A stretch of 64,000 nucleotides of DNA from Lingula anatina (taxonomy: Eukaryota; Brachiopoda; Lingulata; Lingulida; Lingulidae), in the NCBI RefSeq assembly GCF_001039355.2, contig NW_019776066.1, forward strand, positions 1-64,000, in the 5' to 3' direction. The notes under the pieces were generated by a model, which was not told the DNA's origin, ran no database searches, and worked only from the letters and a program-made list of their open reading frames with translations. The position numbers and the translations under genes were made by a program. Shown piece by piece: positions 1 through 20,900 of this stretch (its first letter is position 1; the number at the start of each line of letters is the position of its first letter).

Positions 1-1336
1 CTCTATCCTCACTGTACAGTTTACACCTATAAAACAAGTAAAAAATAGTCATTAAAATAATTATTAAAGTCATCATCAACACATCTATAACAGTGATTAA
101 TTTACATACATATTAGACTGATGACAAAACAGAAAACTGACATGCCTAGTCATAATTTTTTAACCGAAATCTACCTGGATACACAACAGAAATGTAATGA
201 AGAAGAAACAAATGATAGATGCACTGATATTGACAGTGAGCTTGTACTAATTACCTGTACAGTGCACTAGCCCACCTCAGAGATTGTATCAGATAATTGC
301 CTGAACCAGGTGACAAATTTATCTCCCCAATAAATGACTCAGGTGAACATAATTACATAATGACCACATTAGGGTTTTGTATTTGGTCTTGTATTTAAGA
401 AAATATCGTGTAACATACCTTTTTATCAGCTCTTCTTTTTTGCCTGATGTGTGGGCATCCTTCATTTTAACCAACTTTTCAACTCCGGCACCTTTGTCCC
501 CTCAAATGGCTTGTTTAATATCGCCCCCGGCATGTCTTATGCTTCCATCATGTGTTCCTATCGCTGTCAATAACGCTTCCGGTACTATTTTGACCCCTGC
601 AGTGCACAATTCCGGTCATGTGCACATCGCACCTTTCGAATAATGCAAGTCGTATATAGTATCTGATCGTATTTACCTTATGACATGCACCACTACACAG
701 ACTAGGTGATCTAACTAACTTTTGGATTTCCATTATCTATAGCTTACTATACAGTGCGTTTGCATATTAATAGGAATTCATACTCGACGGACACAGATAA
801 CTGCCATAACGGTTTAACTTCATAAACAAGAGTGTGATAGCGCACCCTTCCATGAATGTGCTAGTTGTGACGTCATCAACGAAGCAGGGGAATAACAGGG
901 ACTAAAATAACCTGGGGTTTCCACAACAAAGAGCGCCAGACGCGATTTGTATCTGCGGTAAGTTAGGTTAATTATTCTCCAGGATTGATGGGTTGGATGT
1001 AAAACATTTCTTTTATTTTAGTATTCATGACTTTTTAACACACAAATACCGTCGTTAACGTGAGGTTACATTTAAACGACCAAAAAAAGACTAAGATACC
1101 GGTACAGCAGGTACTTTCACTTTGCATCTACATTGTACGTCTAAGATCTAGGGCTATTTGTCCATCATTATCCCTCTGCCGTTCTTTACTCATATTTAAT
1201 ACTTTCTATCACTACTGTGCCTCCTTAGATTCTACCATCCAAGAAACGTACCGACTAAAGAAGTCGTTTCGGTCATAGGATAATTGTCTTGTTTTCTAGC
1301 TATTTTCGAACTACACAAAATCTGTGCAGGAGGGAG

Positions 1337-1347
1337 GGGGATTCCCC
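1337..1347 (+). promoter_or_regulatory. kappaB-like site GGGGATTCCCC
   Basis: A perfect match to the classical NF-kappaB/Rel consensus (GGGRNNYYCC class), 1.35 kb upstream of the ATG of the ankyrin/death-domain gene. The flanks are G-rich before it and AT-rich after it. Function is inferred from the match and from its recurrence at five other places in this window. Confidence 0.5.
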
Positions 1348-2082
1348 TTAAAATCTCCCCCAGGAACTACTATGATCAGCACAATACCAATATAATTAGG
1401 CACATATAAGTACAATGTTTACACTGACTGTACAACATATCATAAGGTTCAAGAGCTGAAAAGTACTGACACCCTTTCAAGTCAGACAAGTGTTTGGATG
1501 TTATTCTTGATGAGCAGAGAACGAATAACAAGAGTTTGAACTGTACTAATTTTTGATCTTAACTAAGACTGCGTTCTCAAAAAATCGATCGTACTAGCTG
1601 GATCGATGTAGCTCTGGGTGCTTCTTGCTAAATTGCTTTCAGTGCAATCGGGCCAGCTTAATTGTATTATGAGAGACTTATTACAGGTGATCTCGCAAAT
1701 AAGTGCGTACGCAGAAAATCGGGGAGCATTGTCGTATAATATTTACATTAAATTTTATTTCAGTCACTCTAGTTCAGCTGTGCGAAACGATCCTTCCATG
1801 CGAAAAGCCGTATCTGTTTCTTCCAATATTGAGATTTATGAGGAAGTTCAAATATTGAGTGGAGAAATATGTTCTGGTTAAGCACAACGGCTGAAAAGCG
1901 TGGAGAATCCGCTGTAATGATATTTAGATGTGAAACGATTTCCAGAGATGGTCGGCAAATTTTGAAAATTCACCCCAAATATTAAACCTCTAAACTCATT
2001 AGAGAAGAGGTCGTTAGATTGAACACGTTTATTCGGACAATTGTTTCTTTTCTCTTTGGACTGTCCATAGACTGTGCGGAAA

Positions 2083-2093
2083 GGGGATTCCCC
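2083..2093 (+). promoter_or_regulatory. kappaB-like site GGGGATTCCCC
   Basis: A second perfect kappaB-type site, 600 bp upstream of the ATG of the ankyrin/death-domain gene. No clear TATA box follows within 40 bp, unlike the copy at 14325. It could act as an enhancer or promoter element of the ankyrin gene. Confidence 0.5.
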
Positions 2094-2684
2094 TATTGCA
2101 AAATACTAGTACCCTTACACCCGGCCAATGTAAAATGCTGTCAGATTAAATAAAGCAAACGTTGGCTACAGCACTCCTCACTGAAGAATGCCAGGATGAG
2201 ATTGATCCAGTTCATCTCAATCCAATATCAACAACATGTTGATAAACCCACTATTAACAATGCACTGAATAACAATACTGAGTTGTTGAACAACCGAGCA
2301 TAATTTAAAGATAAAAAAATATAAAGTAACATAATGATTGTAAAAATATAGATAGGGGGTGAAACATATTGCCAGAAAATGAAGAGGTAGCCAATCACAC
2401 TGTGCTTATTCAAGAAATCAATACACTTTATGAGGGGTGTACAGAATTATTACTTCAAAACTATAGTAATTTTAGGGACAGTGGTTTCCATAACTATCTA
2501 ATTAACTAGCTAACAAAAAAAAAAAAAATCGCCAAAAACATGGCATGCAGCAGTACGTTACTTATCAATAAGACTATAAATTCTAATAGTAATAGGTATA
2601 TCTAAATCAATTTAGGATAAAATAGTTCTCATGTACTATAAATACTTTTCATGTTTTCTTCAGAGAATTAAGTCAACCGCCAAG

Positions 2685-10291
<7,607 letters not shown>

Positions 10292-11787
10292 TGCACCAAG
10301 AATCATGTCATAATGTATAAGTTGTGCTTAATGACACTGTAAGAACAAAATTGCACTATATAAGCACTAAGCACTATAAGAACTAAGTTTTAATAACAAT
10401 TGTATTTGGTTAAAGAATTCCCATGATAATAAGTTAATAACGTAAATAAATAATGTATATCAGAGATAATATTCATAACCCTCTACTTCTTGTTTCATAT
10501 ACATCGTGCCTTGGACATAATAAGGTAAATAACGTCCAATATTGTACGTAAAATAATTTGCAACGCTGATCTTAGATATACATGTACATATGCAAAATTT
10601 TCTGGGAAAACGGTTTCATGACATTAAAATGGATGTTGCACCTTCTTTTAATAAATCACCATCTTGACTTAAGTGATTGTCCTTCAGGAACATCTGTAAA
10701 ATTCCATTACTTTTTTGCTTCTCTCTTTTTTTTCGACTCTCGGCAATGTTTACAATGTTATTTGGGTGTGGGCCTACACTCTAACTGCTTTTTCAGACAC
10801 TATGTTAGTCATATGTGTGATTAATCTATTATTATTATTATTATTATCCTGCTATTATCCCTGCTTTTATATGTGTGTGTTCAAGTGTATTTAACAATGA
10901 CTCTGAGCTTGAGATATATTATTTAACTAGGGTACTAAAACTAGTGTAGCTCAGTGACATTAATTTTTCTTTTTGTATGGCGCTTTTCAGTATAAGATGT
11001 GCTTCATTTTCAAATTCCTTGAAACATAATCCACAAAGCTTCTTATTCAATATATGACAGAGTATAAAAACTGTATACTAAATATTGGTATCTAGTTTAT
11101 ACATAGTGTAGTTTTTTGTTTGTTTGTTTGTTTGTTTTTTTGTTTGTTTTTTTTTTTTTTTTTTTGAGAGAGAGAGAGAGGAAAAGTTACTTATTACTCA
11201 CAAATAAAGCTGCGAGCCACGTTCATAAATACTTAACTTCTACCGAAGAAATTTTGCTGTCCCATTTATGCCATTAATTTTGACAAATATCCTATTTTAA
11301 AGTATGTCAGACAACGGGTTCTTCAACAAAAAAGCGGTTTTGCTCTACGTGTAATGTTTCTTAGTTTGAAAACTTTGGCAAGCATTTAGAAATGTTCCGA
11401 AATTTACTGTAATTGTGAAAAGTGAAAAAAAAAGGGAAGGAGTTCTCTGTGGGATGGTACACGGTATGCGTTATGTTGTGACCAAATGATACACATGTAG
11501 TAAGTGCTTCTCCCTTTGGTTTTCATCAATTTTCAGGCACAGATAATGATGTGATTGTCAACATTCCTATAATATTAGTAATACACATTATAAAAATATA
11601 AATATTGTTCATTGTTTTAATCCTTAGCTGTATGCTTTTGTCAGTACTATTCAACTGTAATAAGGATGGGGTGATGTTCATACGAATAATTTTTCGAAAA
11701 TTCCACCAGGCGTTTTCGAGGCTGTTTTTTGTAAAGACTGTGCTTATCATGAACACGACCAGACCTTATTTTATTATTTTTTAGATT

Positions 11788-11818
<31 letters not shown>

Positions 11819-12129
11819 TTGTCAAGGACAATGCTGACACATATGAGGGTTTGGGAAGCTCACCGTTAGGTTCATGAACTACATATAACCAGGCAATTGA
11901 GGAACGGGTTGGGGGTGGGGGACACCACTCTTTTGTTTCGGAGGTTCATAATTATTGTTATGATAACCACATCAAATGTTAACCAGTAGTATGATAACCG
12001 TGATAATCGTAATATTTCCATTTTATTAAGAAGACTTCAACAGACCCAGAATACGAGCCGCCCTTGTTATTTTGCCATAAAATAATGTATTGGTTTATTC
12101 ATTTGACATAACACGTCAATTGTGACTCC

Positions 12130-12300
12130 CCAGGGTGGTGAGAGCGACTACCTGTATAGTGTGCAACAGGGCCAAAAATGACCAGGCTTCTCTGACTTAA
12201 TGGTAAATAAATAAATAAAGTATATTTATATGTATAACTTCAACCTTCGGGTTGCAATATTCCAATAAAGATAATAATTATTATTATTATTGAACATTTT
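12130..12300 (+). mobile_element. 3' tail of a non-LTR retroposon (SINE/LINE-like)
   Basis: The stretch ends in an AATAAA-containing segment followed by a (TTA/ATT)n tail, the usual look of a 5'-truncated non-LTR element. Similar tails occur at 25.70-25.76 kb and, reversed, at 33.52-33.58 kb. The family was not identified. Confidence 0.35.
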
Positions 12301-12693
12301 TTATGAATAAAGTCTAAAATAAAGAAAACATTTGAGCAGAACTGGCAAGAGTAACTAAATCTGGCAATCGTGACTCAATTATAACATATCTGTAACTAGT
12401 AAAATATTAAATAAAGAATATTTACATGTGCACCATAACTTTTACATCAATATAGGCCTACATGGCAATCGCTTCAGCTCTTAATCTAAAAAAATGATTA
12501 CACTTTAATTTCATCTTTCAAACCCTTTATTTAAAAAATACCCAAGTTCATGAAAATTATTGGACCTATCTAAAACAAATATGTCAGCGAAAATAAACAA
12601 CGAAAATAGAAAAATTAAGTGTTTTGGATGCGAAACGGAAATTTTTTGATGACGTAGTGCACGTATGGGTTAGTTTTTATTTCAAAAAGAAAA

Positions 12694-12705
12694 GGGGAAT
12701 TCCCC
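12694..12705 (+). promoter_or_regulatory. kappaB-like palindrome GGGGAATTCCCC
   Basis: A perfect 12-bp palindrome that fits the Rel consensus, 1.6 kb upstream of the adaptor gene's promoter. No TATA box is near. It may be a distal element of the adaptor gene. Confidence 0.4.
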
Positions 12706-14324
12706 AAGCTTTCAGATAGCATTACCAGGTTTACCTGGTTTCAATCGACACGAACTTCCCGTGCTCAGCTGCCCATCGTCTTCAAACTGATCTCTGTGTC
12801 TTTTGAAAATTGTTTTATGGGTGCAACTCTTGTTTAGAATCAGGAGTTGTTTCTATTTTGTTTTACGTGTACTCTGTATGTTTTGATTGACTGTGCCTGA
12901 AAGGTCGAATAGAAGAGAAAAATGTGTCTTAGTCAAAATCCACCTTTTCAATATTTGTATGTATGTGTTAAGTATGTATGTGTATGTTTGTGTTTGAAGA
13001 CAGCGACACATCACTGCTCTGTGACAGTCAAGTGCCACTGTAATTTAACATACAGTATGACTCACATCCACATAGGTTCTTCATGGTGCAATTAAATGAA
13101 ATTCGTAAAAATATTCATAAATCTACACCACATACTACGGTAGGGTAACGGCATCAAAGCGGTTGCCGCGTATTTGATATAAAAATTGGACAATAATTTG
13201 GATTGTAGGCCATATATTTTTTTAACAGATAGTCAAGATCACTGCCACATACAGGAATATTTTATAATCTCTCAATCCACTGCAGTGTTTATGATATATA
13301 ATAATTTTCTTAAGCCGTAATAAATCTGATTCGGAAAAGCTAATACAAGATGAAACGTGTTCACCGAACTGTCACCTCTCTTTCTCGGAAAACGGTCCTC
13401 TTTGCATAAATTAATAGGCCACGATTTTCCGACCGGATCTCTGTTTAAATTTCTTAATATTAATAATTGCTATTTTATTTCATTCTTAATCTGTTGACCT
13501 ATTCATTTACTTATTCCTTTATTGATTCAATAGCTATTCATTTTATTGCTCAGTTTGATAATTCAATAATACATATTGTTAATTACTTTATCAAATGACC
13601 AATTAGCAAGAAACTTAGCGTGTTTCAAAGATAAATTAACTAGTCAAAGATTATATTGAACTAGTTTTTATTCTATATATTGAAGGTACTAAATTACTTA
13701 ATTGATATATCCATTGCTTTCTTTTTATTCTAGTTGATCTTATTCTTATCTGGCTTTTCATTTGAAATATTTTAGTTCTTTGTTCGGTTTAAATTGTTAA
13801 TTATTAAATTGTTAATTTCAAAGAAATGCTTTTAGGTGGGATACAAAGATGAAAGGATAAAATAGAAAAGCCCATTCACGTTTCTGTGGCATTCTTTCAG
13901 AAAACCAGTCATTTCTAAGTCTAAAATAAAATAATTTCGGTTTCAATATGAAAAACAAAGCACATTTTACTTCAAAATATAACATGAAATAAAAAAAATA
14001 TAACATTTTAATAAGTTTAATATATATGATATATAAAAAAGCCTGAGTCAACATGTACACTTGGAATTTTAGTACTTAACGAAAGAAACTAATAACATAG
14101 AGTAAAAGGTTCCATGACGAAAATCAACAACGGAAATTCATTAATTTTTTCAGAAAAAAATAGAGGAATTTGTAAGTAATTACAAAATTGAATGAGATGA
14201 ATACCCAAAGAGGAGAGTCAAAAATTTGGTTCTATTTTTAAATTCGTCTTTGTGTTTATGTTCCACTTTCTCTCTGGAAGGATCTAGATAGTGCCGGTTT
14301 GTGTGCGCGTAACCTCATATTTTA

Positions 14325-14404
14325 GGGGATTCCCCTAATGCTGTACACGTATAAATAGCGCAGTCTGATATCGCGATCATAAACATAGCAACGTGACAAA
14401 CAAG
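14325..14404 (+). promoter_or_regulatory. kappaB + TATA promoter and noncoding first exon of the adaptor gene
   Basis: GGGGATTCCCC at 14325-14335 is followed by TATAAATAG at 14350-14358. About 25-30 bp later transcription would start near 14380. A leader then ends at CAAG (14404) before a consensus donor GTGAGT at 14405. The next acceptor is AG at 14847-14848, so 5' UTR exons of about 14380-14404 and 14849-14902 precede the ATG. The block is repeated at 22414 and 25996. Confidence 0.65.
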
Positions 14405-14902
14405 GTGAGTACCGTGTTTCTAAGACATTCTGCGCACTTTATTAACTCTAAATTAATATACATTTAACCGTTTTACGTGAATATAATAAGATTTATCGTA
14501 ACGTTGTGAACTTCGTAACAAATTTACTGGTGTGAAATACGAAGTCTGACATGATGGTAGTGGTGATAGGATTAAAAAAGATTTCTTATGAGCAATTGTT
14601 CAAATGGGTTGATGGGGTGATTCATTTAAATTACTTTAATGTTGCATCACTGTCCGACATTGATTCAAGACAGCCTTCGTCGCCCATTTCTGTCAATATC
14701 AGCAGAAAAATTATGTTGTTGCGCAGTATGGGTATTTTTGTTAAACAGAAATACCCAGAAATCCTTGCATAACATTTGTATAAATTACGCAGTGCATTTC
14801 TATATATACCAGTATATACAGGCTAACTCACAATTTTACTTATTATAGAGGTAAACTTCTGAAACTCAAAAATCACGCCAAGTCAAATCCATACACAAGT
14901 TT

Positions 14903-17900
14903 ATGGAACATCGCGAAACTCGTATCGAAAGGAATTCTCAGTCGGTCGCCACGCAAGGGTCCAAGCGGCGGGGGAGAAATCATGATACCCCGACGCCTCC
15001 GCCAACACCCACGGAACACGTGGAGCCGAGTCCCCTGTCAGCTGGTCTACCGGTGTTTAACAGCGAGGACACGTTAAGTTTACCAAGCTGTTTTAATGTC
15101 CCTGTGAGTTCCAACAAAAAGTTGGACATAGGGGGTGACATGGAAGTCAGGGACTTCGGGAAACATCGGGAACATTCGGTGAGCTTGCCGACAGAGATGA
15201 GTGCTTCCAGTGTCCCGACTGATAACTACGAGGATATCATACGGACTCCAAGTTTCTCAGAGCTGCAGGTAAGTAAAATAAAATGATGTGTCTTTAGTAA
15301 AAATGTATTTACTGTCAACAATATCGATCTCCTTTTAAGGAGATTATTTAAAAACACTTTGTTTAGTCCCCTGTAGTAGAGGGAATCAAGGGACCTGGTA
15401 GCCACCCTCGAATATCGGGATCTCAAAAATAGTGTAGAAGTTCAAAGATATGATAATTTTTCAACGGATTCAGACAACAAGCGGGCCAGAGTACAAAATT
15501 ACTTTATAACACATACTTTAACTTTATATACTATTTTCAAAGCCCCAGATATTAGAGGGGACCTGCTATTAGCCAGGTGTACATTCAGTTGAGCACGTCA
15601 TCTGGTGTATAGGGTCTGATACGGGATACAGACAACAGGATTTATTTTGACTTTGTAACTGAGAAATGACCTCAGGGTAGGCCCTGTTAAACCTAAACTC
15701 CTAAACTCACACCTAAAAAAAACTGGAAACATGATCAGAAAGCTGTTCAAATTTAAAGCCCTTAGTATCATGATAAATTTTATTTTTTTAATTTGTTAAA
15801 AGTTCACATGGACGGCAAAGTAACACATTGTCGATTCTGCTTCATCGATCCTAGCAATACTTAATGGCAATAACTCTTTTGACAAAGAATTCGGATCAAT
15901 ATCCTTCAATTTCTCTGGAAAAAATATGCGTTCGTTTCTATTTGTGCAGTTTATCACCTTCAAATGCTAAAATGGGAAATGTGGTGAATGTATGACATTG
16001 TTAAGACCAGGATTAAAACGATAAAAGTATTGATATGATGGATGCCACACATTTATTATATATACCAAATAAATTGACATAGGCCTATATGTGACTGTGT
16101 TAGTGAAAAGAAGGCACGCTTAGACCCGCAAATTCGTTCGTCCCCTAGATACGAGGACACACGCCTAAATTTTGACCCCGTGATTCACTTAATCTCATTG
16201 TCACGGAGAGGTATTGCTCCACCATAAGAACTTATATTTAATTTTCCTACTTAGATATGATATGAATAATTGAACATATGTCGCAATCTCTGAGTAATCC
16301 CCCCCCCCCCCCCCCCCCCCCCGTGCTTTGTTACCCATCAAACAAAAAGCACGTTTTTTTTGTGCTGAGTCATGCGTTGGCTTTTTATTTGTAGAGTATA
16401 CATATTGTATAATAGTGGGGTCAACATATACAGGTCTGTTAATACAATTGAGGCACGTTGATACCTGGCTGACTTTTGTGCTTGCGAAATGTACCCCCAC
16501 GTGTTTCTTACCCCTGGGGTGTGTGACACTGAGTCAGACCACTTTCTTATCGTTCACGTGCGACGTGGCTCCTCCCACGGGTTGGAATTTAACCTTTTTT
16601 AAACAAAATCAAGGCATCATGTGATGGTGGGACAGGCCAAATGTTAAATGACCCATGGGGACTCAGAGCCACGTGTATCGATGAGCAATGTAATTGGGAT
16701 TGAGATATTATATATAGACAGAGAATGTGAGACATCACATGATTCGTGAACAGCAAGCGAGTGTGGTCGAACAATCCAATAAAGAATGGTGTGTGTAGAG
16801 AGATTAATAATCAATGCAAATGAACTTATCTGAAGTGATTTTATTTTGATGTGTGAGTGATGTACAGTACAGTACAGAAGAGTACAGGAAAGTATAAAGT
16901 AGTGCTCGGAAGGGAGGGACCGGGGGAAGAAGAAAGGGACATATATTAGTTAACACTGTAAATTGGTGAGGGACGTGTTTTTTTTTTTTTTTTTTTTTTT
17001 TTTTGGGGGGGGGGGGAGAATTGCACAATATAGTAAAACTTCAGGTACCCCCCCCCCCCCNNNNNNNNNNNNNNNNNNNNNNNNNNNNNNNNNNNNNNNN
17101 NNNNNNNNNNNNNNNNNNNNNNNNNNNNNNNNNNNNNNNNNNNNNNNNNNNNNNNNNNNNNNNNNNNNNNNNNNNNNNNNNNNNNNNNNNNNNNNNNNNN
17201 NNNNNNNNNNNNNNNNNNNNNNNNNNNNNNNNNNNNNNNNNNNNNNNNNNNNNNNNNNNNNNNNNNNNNNNNNNNNNNNNNNNNGGGGGGGGGGGAGAAT
17301 TGCAAAAATATAGTAAAAACTTCAGGTACCCCCCCCCCCCCCAAACACAAATACAAAAAATCACTTATTGCTTTTCTTACCTTAGGTTGTGGTATTTTCA
17401 GGTAAAGAACGAAACTCTGATGGAAGAAATCAAACAATTGAAACATCTCCTTGCCGCATCACCAGACGAGAAATTACAAGAAATCCACCGACTTCGAGAA
17501 GAATTAAAAAACCTGAAACATAGCTGCCACCATTGCGAACAGGAAAACCAGTCTTTAAGTCTAGAAACAGAGACGCTGAAGCAACAGTTGAGGGCGACCG
17601 CAGAGCAATGTAGGGCGTTGGTTATTCAGCTAGAGAGGAAGGGAGCAACTGGGGACTCAAAGAAACAAAAGGAAGACGTTGTTGAAAAGGTAAATTAAAG
17701 AATAATAATTTGGCTATTTATTCTTAAACTATGGGTTTACTTCGAGTCAATACACATTCAAAATAAGATCCGTTTTCCCTTGTACATTTACTTTTTTATT
17801 GTGAAAAAAATATTCTTTAGAATATATGCATAGCGTTGCCTTTAATTTAGGTTTAATGGGAACGATCAAGTTTTTAACATTTTCAATTTCCTTTCTTCAG

Positions 17901-20900
17901 GAAAGACAGCGCTATGAAAGTGAAATTGCCAATCTGCGAAATCAGTTAACTGAGGTAAGAAAAGTTACCAATTTCTTCCCTTTAGATAAGACTCACTTTT
18001 ATATTTATATCAATACAGCCTATTGGATAAGGGGAAGTTGAAAATTTATTACTTCCTGACATTTTCCCCGAGAGAAGACGTACTTGGAATTTCGACATAT
18101 TTTGGCTGGAAATTTACAACAACATAGTCATGATAGCAATTGTTGATGAGGGCAATGGGGCTGAGTCCATAAAGTTATCTGTTTACCTTATTTGCATGTA
18201 CAAAGTCAATGCGTACTCACGCAAGGTCGGCGTGAATGGTTTTATACACGGTGTGGAAAATTTTTATAACCTCTATATATAAAACTGCATTCTGGTGCAT
18301 TTTAACTGTTATTTATTGCTCAATCAGAAGTCAGAAATTGTGGGTTCATTTTGCTATAAGTACAGTCATTCTTTAACAAAACACGCCAATTGGCCTGGGG
18401 GATAGCTGCCTAAGGGAGGATGAGCTTTTTGGCATGAACTGAGTTGCTAAAAACAGTACACCTTTGTAAACAGATTATTGAACGATTGTCTAGTGGCCAT
18501 GAGTGCATTTTTTCACAGAATTGATACCAACTTTACAATTATTTTTTTTACCTTTGCAATTATTTTTTTGCACCTCAAATCCTAGGGGGGGCTGCCCCCC
18601 CTGCCCCCCCTCCCCCCCGGAGGCTACGGCCCTGAAATCTGAATGCTATGATCGAAAGTTCAAGGTCCAGAGTTTGATTAGGCCGAGGACACGCAACCAT
18701 CATTCACCTGCACGCGTGACTCAAATAGGGGTGCTTTTTCAGTATTTATAGCAAACCATCATAGATATTTAGCAACAACTTTGTCTGTCCAAAGTTCGTG
18801 TTATTTATTTATTTATTTATTTAGCACAACGCTCTCATTTTCCTACTTAATCTTCTCCGTAACATTCCAGCATTGGCTACCTCAATGTAAAACATGGTTG
18901 TTGTTCATTTTTTTCTAATATCAGGTTGTACAGGCAAATATGAAGTGGCAAGTATATAACTCCCAGAGGGATGCGTTTGTCGTCACGCTTCAGAGGCAAA
19001 TATCCAACTTAAAATGTCAAGTTGACCGATCCAAACAGTCGCCAGTAGGTGAACTTAACGAGGACACGCAGAGAGAAATTGATAAAATACTCATCTCAAC
19101 GAAAGAGAAAGTGAATGCGATTCAGGAGGAAAAAGAAGCGGTAAGCTGATAAGATAATTGAGTCATGTTGAAATAAAACTATTTCACCCGCAAATTGTGA
19201 TTTCCAGATCAACTAGGAAGTTAAAATGAAAGTCCTGATAATGTTGATGATTGGACCTTTTCAAACCTAATACTAATATAAATCGGAAAAGGGAAACATG
19301 TTGACTCAGTTAGAAAGCACAAGAGACAACTAAATTAGACTTCCATATTCGTTTTTCAATGTCTGGGGAATAAAAGCCAATATGGCGTCACCCTTTCACA
19401 TGCGAGGTTTTTAAACTGACCATAATTCTTGTTGGTTTAACAGATTTAAACTTCTACATGAACATTCTAAAGCCTTCTCTTAGCAGTCCGAACAAACTTT
19501 GCTGTAAGAACTTTCGAAGTGAATTATAAAGCAGTCCTGTTCAAAAGAGTCGATGATGTTGTTCAGATTTGCTGGCGATCGTTTCTTCGTAGAAAGATGC
19601 ATTATTATCATTATTGTTCATTTATTAATTTATTTACGATTATTGCAGCTTGAAGACGAACTACGAAAGTTCAAGCTGTTATGTAACCAAAAAGAACAAA
19701 GAATCGCAGAACTGGAGGAACAGGTGCGCCACCTATCGAGCAACGCTTCCAGAGCTGAAGATGACATCACAGAGATGCTGAAACAGCAGATTCGGCTGTG
19801 TACCGAAGATTTCGAGGCGGAGAGACGAGATCGTGAACTCGCACAGTCCAAGATCTCAGATTTGGAGACACAGTTGGAATTACTGAAACGCCAGGTAAGT
19901 CATAACATTTTACATCGACATTGTTGTTTTGGCAATTAGACATTTGTTTTTATTGTTGTCCTTTTGTGATTTTGTAAATGGGATGAAGGTAATTCGATGA
20001 TATCGAAAGACGAAAGGAAACGAAAAATTGTAATTTTCCCGTAATAGAAAATTTTCCACTGATGAACAGAGCACGTATACATGTATATTAGTGGCATGTC
20101 AATCTTTCACACGAGACTTTTTGACGTCTCCTTGAAGTCACATTTTCTCTTTACAGCTTGACATGTATGAAAATTCAGCAGCAACGGCTATGGCCAACCA
20201 ACGAGAGGCTGCGCTGATTAACTACAAACAGAAATATTACGGAAACCAGGTTTGTGTTTTTTGAAGTTGTATAACATAATTATTGTGAGAGTTTTATTAC
20301 ATAACTTTTTAGTAGCAGTTGTAGTAGGCCTACATTGTAGTAGCAGTAGTAGTAGAAAAAGAAGTAGTAGTAGTCGAATTAGTAGTAGTTGAAGTAGTAG
20401 GCCTAGTGGTAGTATCATTAGTAGCAGTATAAATCCTTTAATGTTTCATTATGAAGGAAAACCATTCCGTTCTTCCGTTAAATATTTTCATTTGCCAGAC
20501 GCCTACTTAAGGTATACAGAGGGCGTTTATACTTAATGTTAACATTCGTCTCGCTTTGTGCATTAACTAATAAACCCGCAAACTAAAGCAGTTTCACCTT
20601 CTATTTGCAGACACCATACGGGCTACGTAGCCGAGGGCCAAGTGGGGAGACCTGCTGGGGCCGCACTGTCCCAGACACCGGGGATTTAGAAGAAGATTGT
20701 GACGTCATTGATGGTCCAGCGGCCACAGGCAGTGTCTCCCAAAAACTGGACGAAAATCTCAAGCAGCACGAGTTAAACCAATCAGAAGATCCCGCTATAT
20801 CACATAGCTGTGACGTCGGCGGTGTTGCTGACGAGAGACTTGATTCTGAAGCAGAGCTCCAACTTGCGATTGAGAGAAGTAAACAAGACGTTGGTGGTTT

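Larger units (their letters stand above)
1..2663. other. Upstream region of the ankyrin/death gene, no coding exon seen
   Basis: No convincing coding exon is visible here. The short open frames have no recognisable domain and no good splice context. The useful content is two perfect kappaB-like sites (1337 and 2083, listed separately) and a possible 5' noncoding exon ending at 957, where a strong donor GTAAGT starts at 958. A transposon-end remnant resembling the tips of the foldback elements at 29.1 and 33.0 kb lies near 1569-1615. The transcription start of the downstream gene must be somewhere here, because its ATG exon is preceded by a splice acceptor at 2662-2663. Confidence 0.5.
10292..14324. 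other. 3' flank of the ankyrin gene and intergenic DNA
   Basis: An AATAAA at 10445-10450 is the best poly(A) signal for the ankyrin/death gene, about 155 bp after its stop. The rest is AT-rich without coding signal. It holds an (ATT)n run near 10830, a T/TTTG tract at 11113-11165, a (TTTA)n run at 11790-11820, a retroposon-like tail at 12130-12300 and the kappaB-like site at 12694. Confidence 0.6.

Noticed and set aside
1618-1881. 87-codon frame upstream of the ankyrin gene
   Set aside because: No domain, no start context and no splice support; overlaps a transposon-end remnant.
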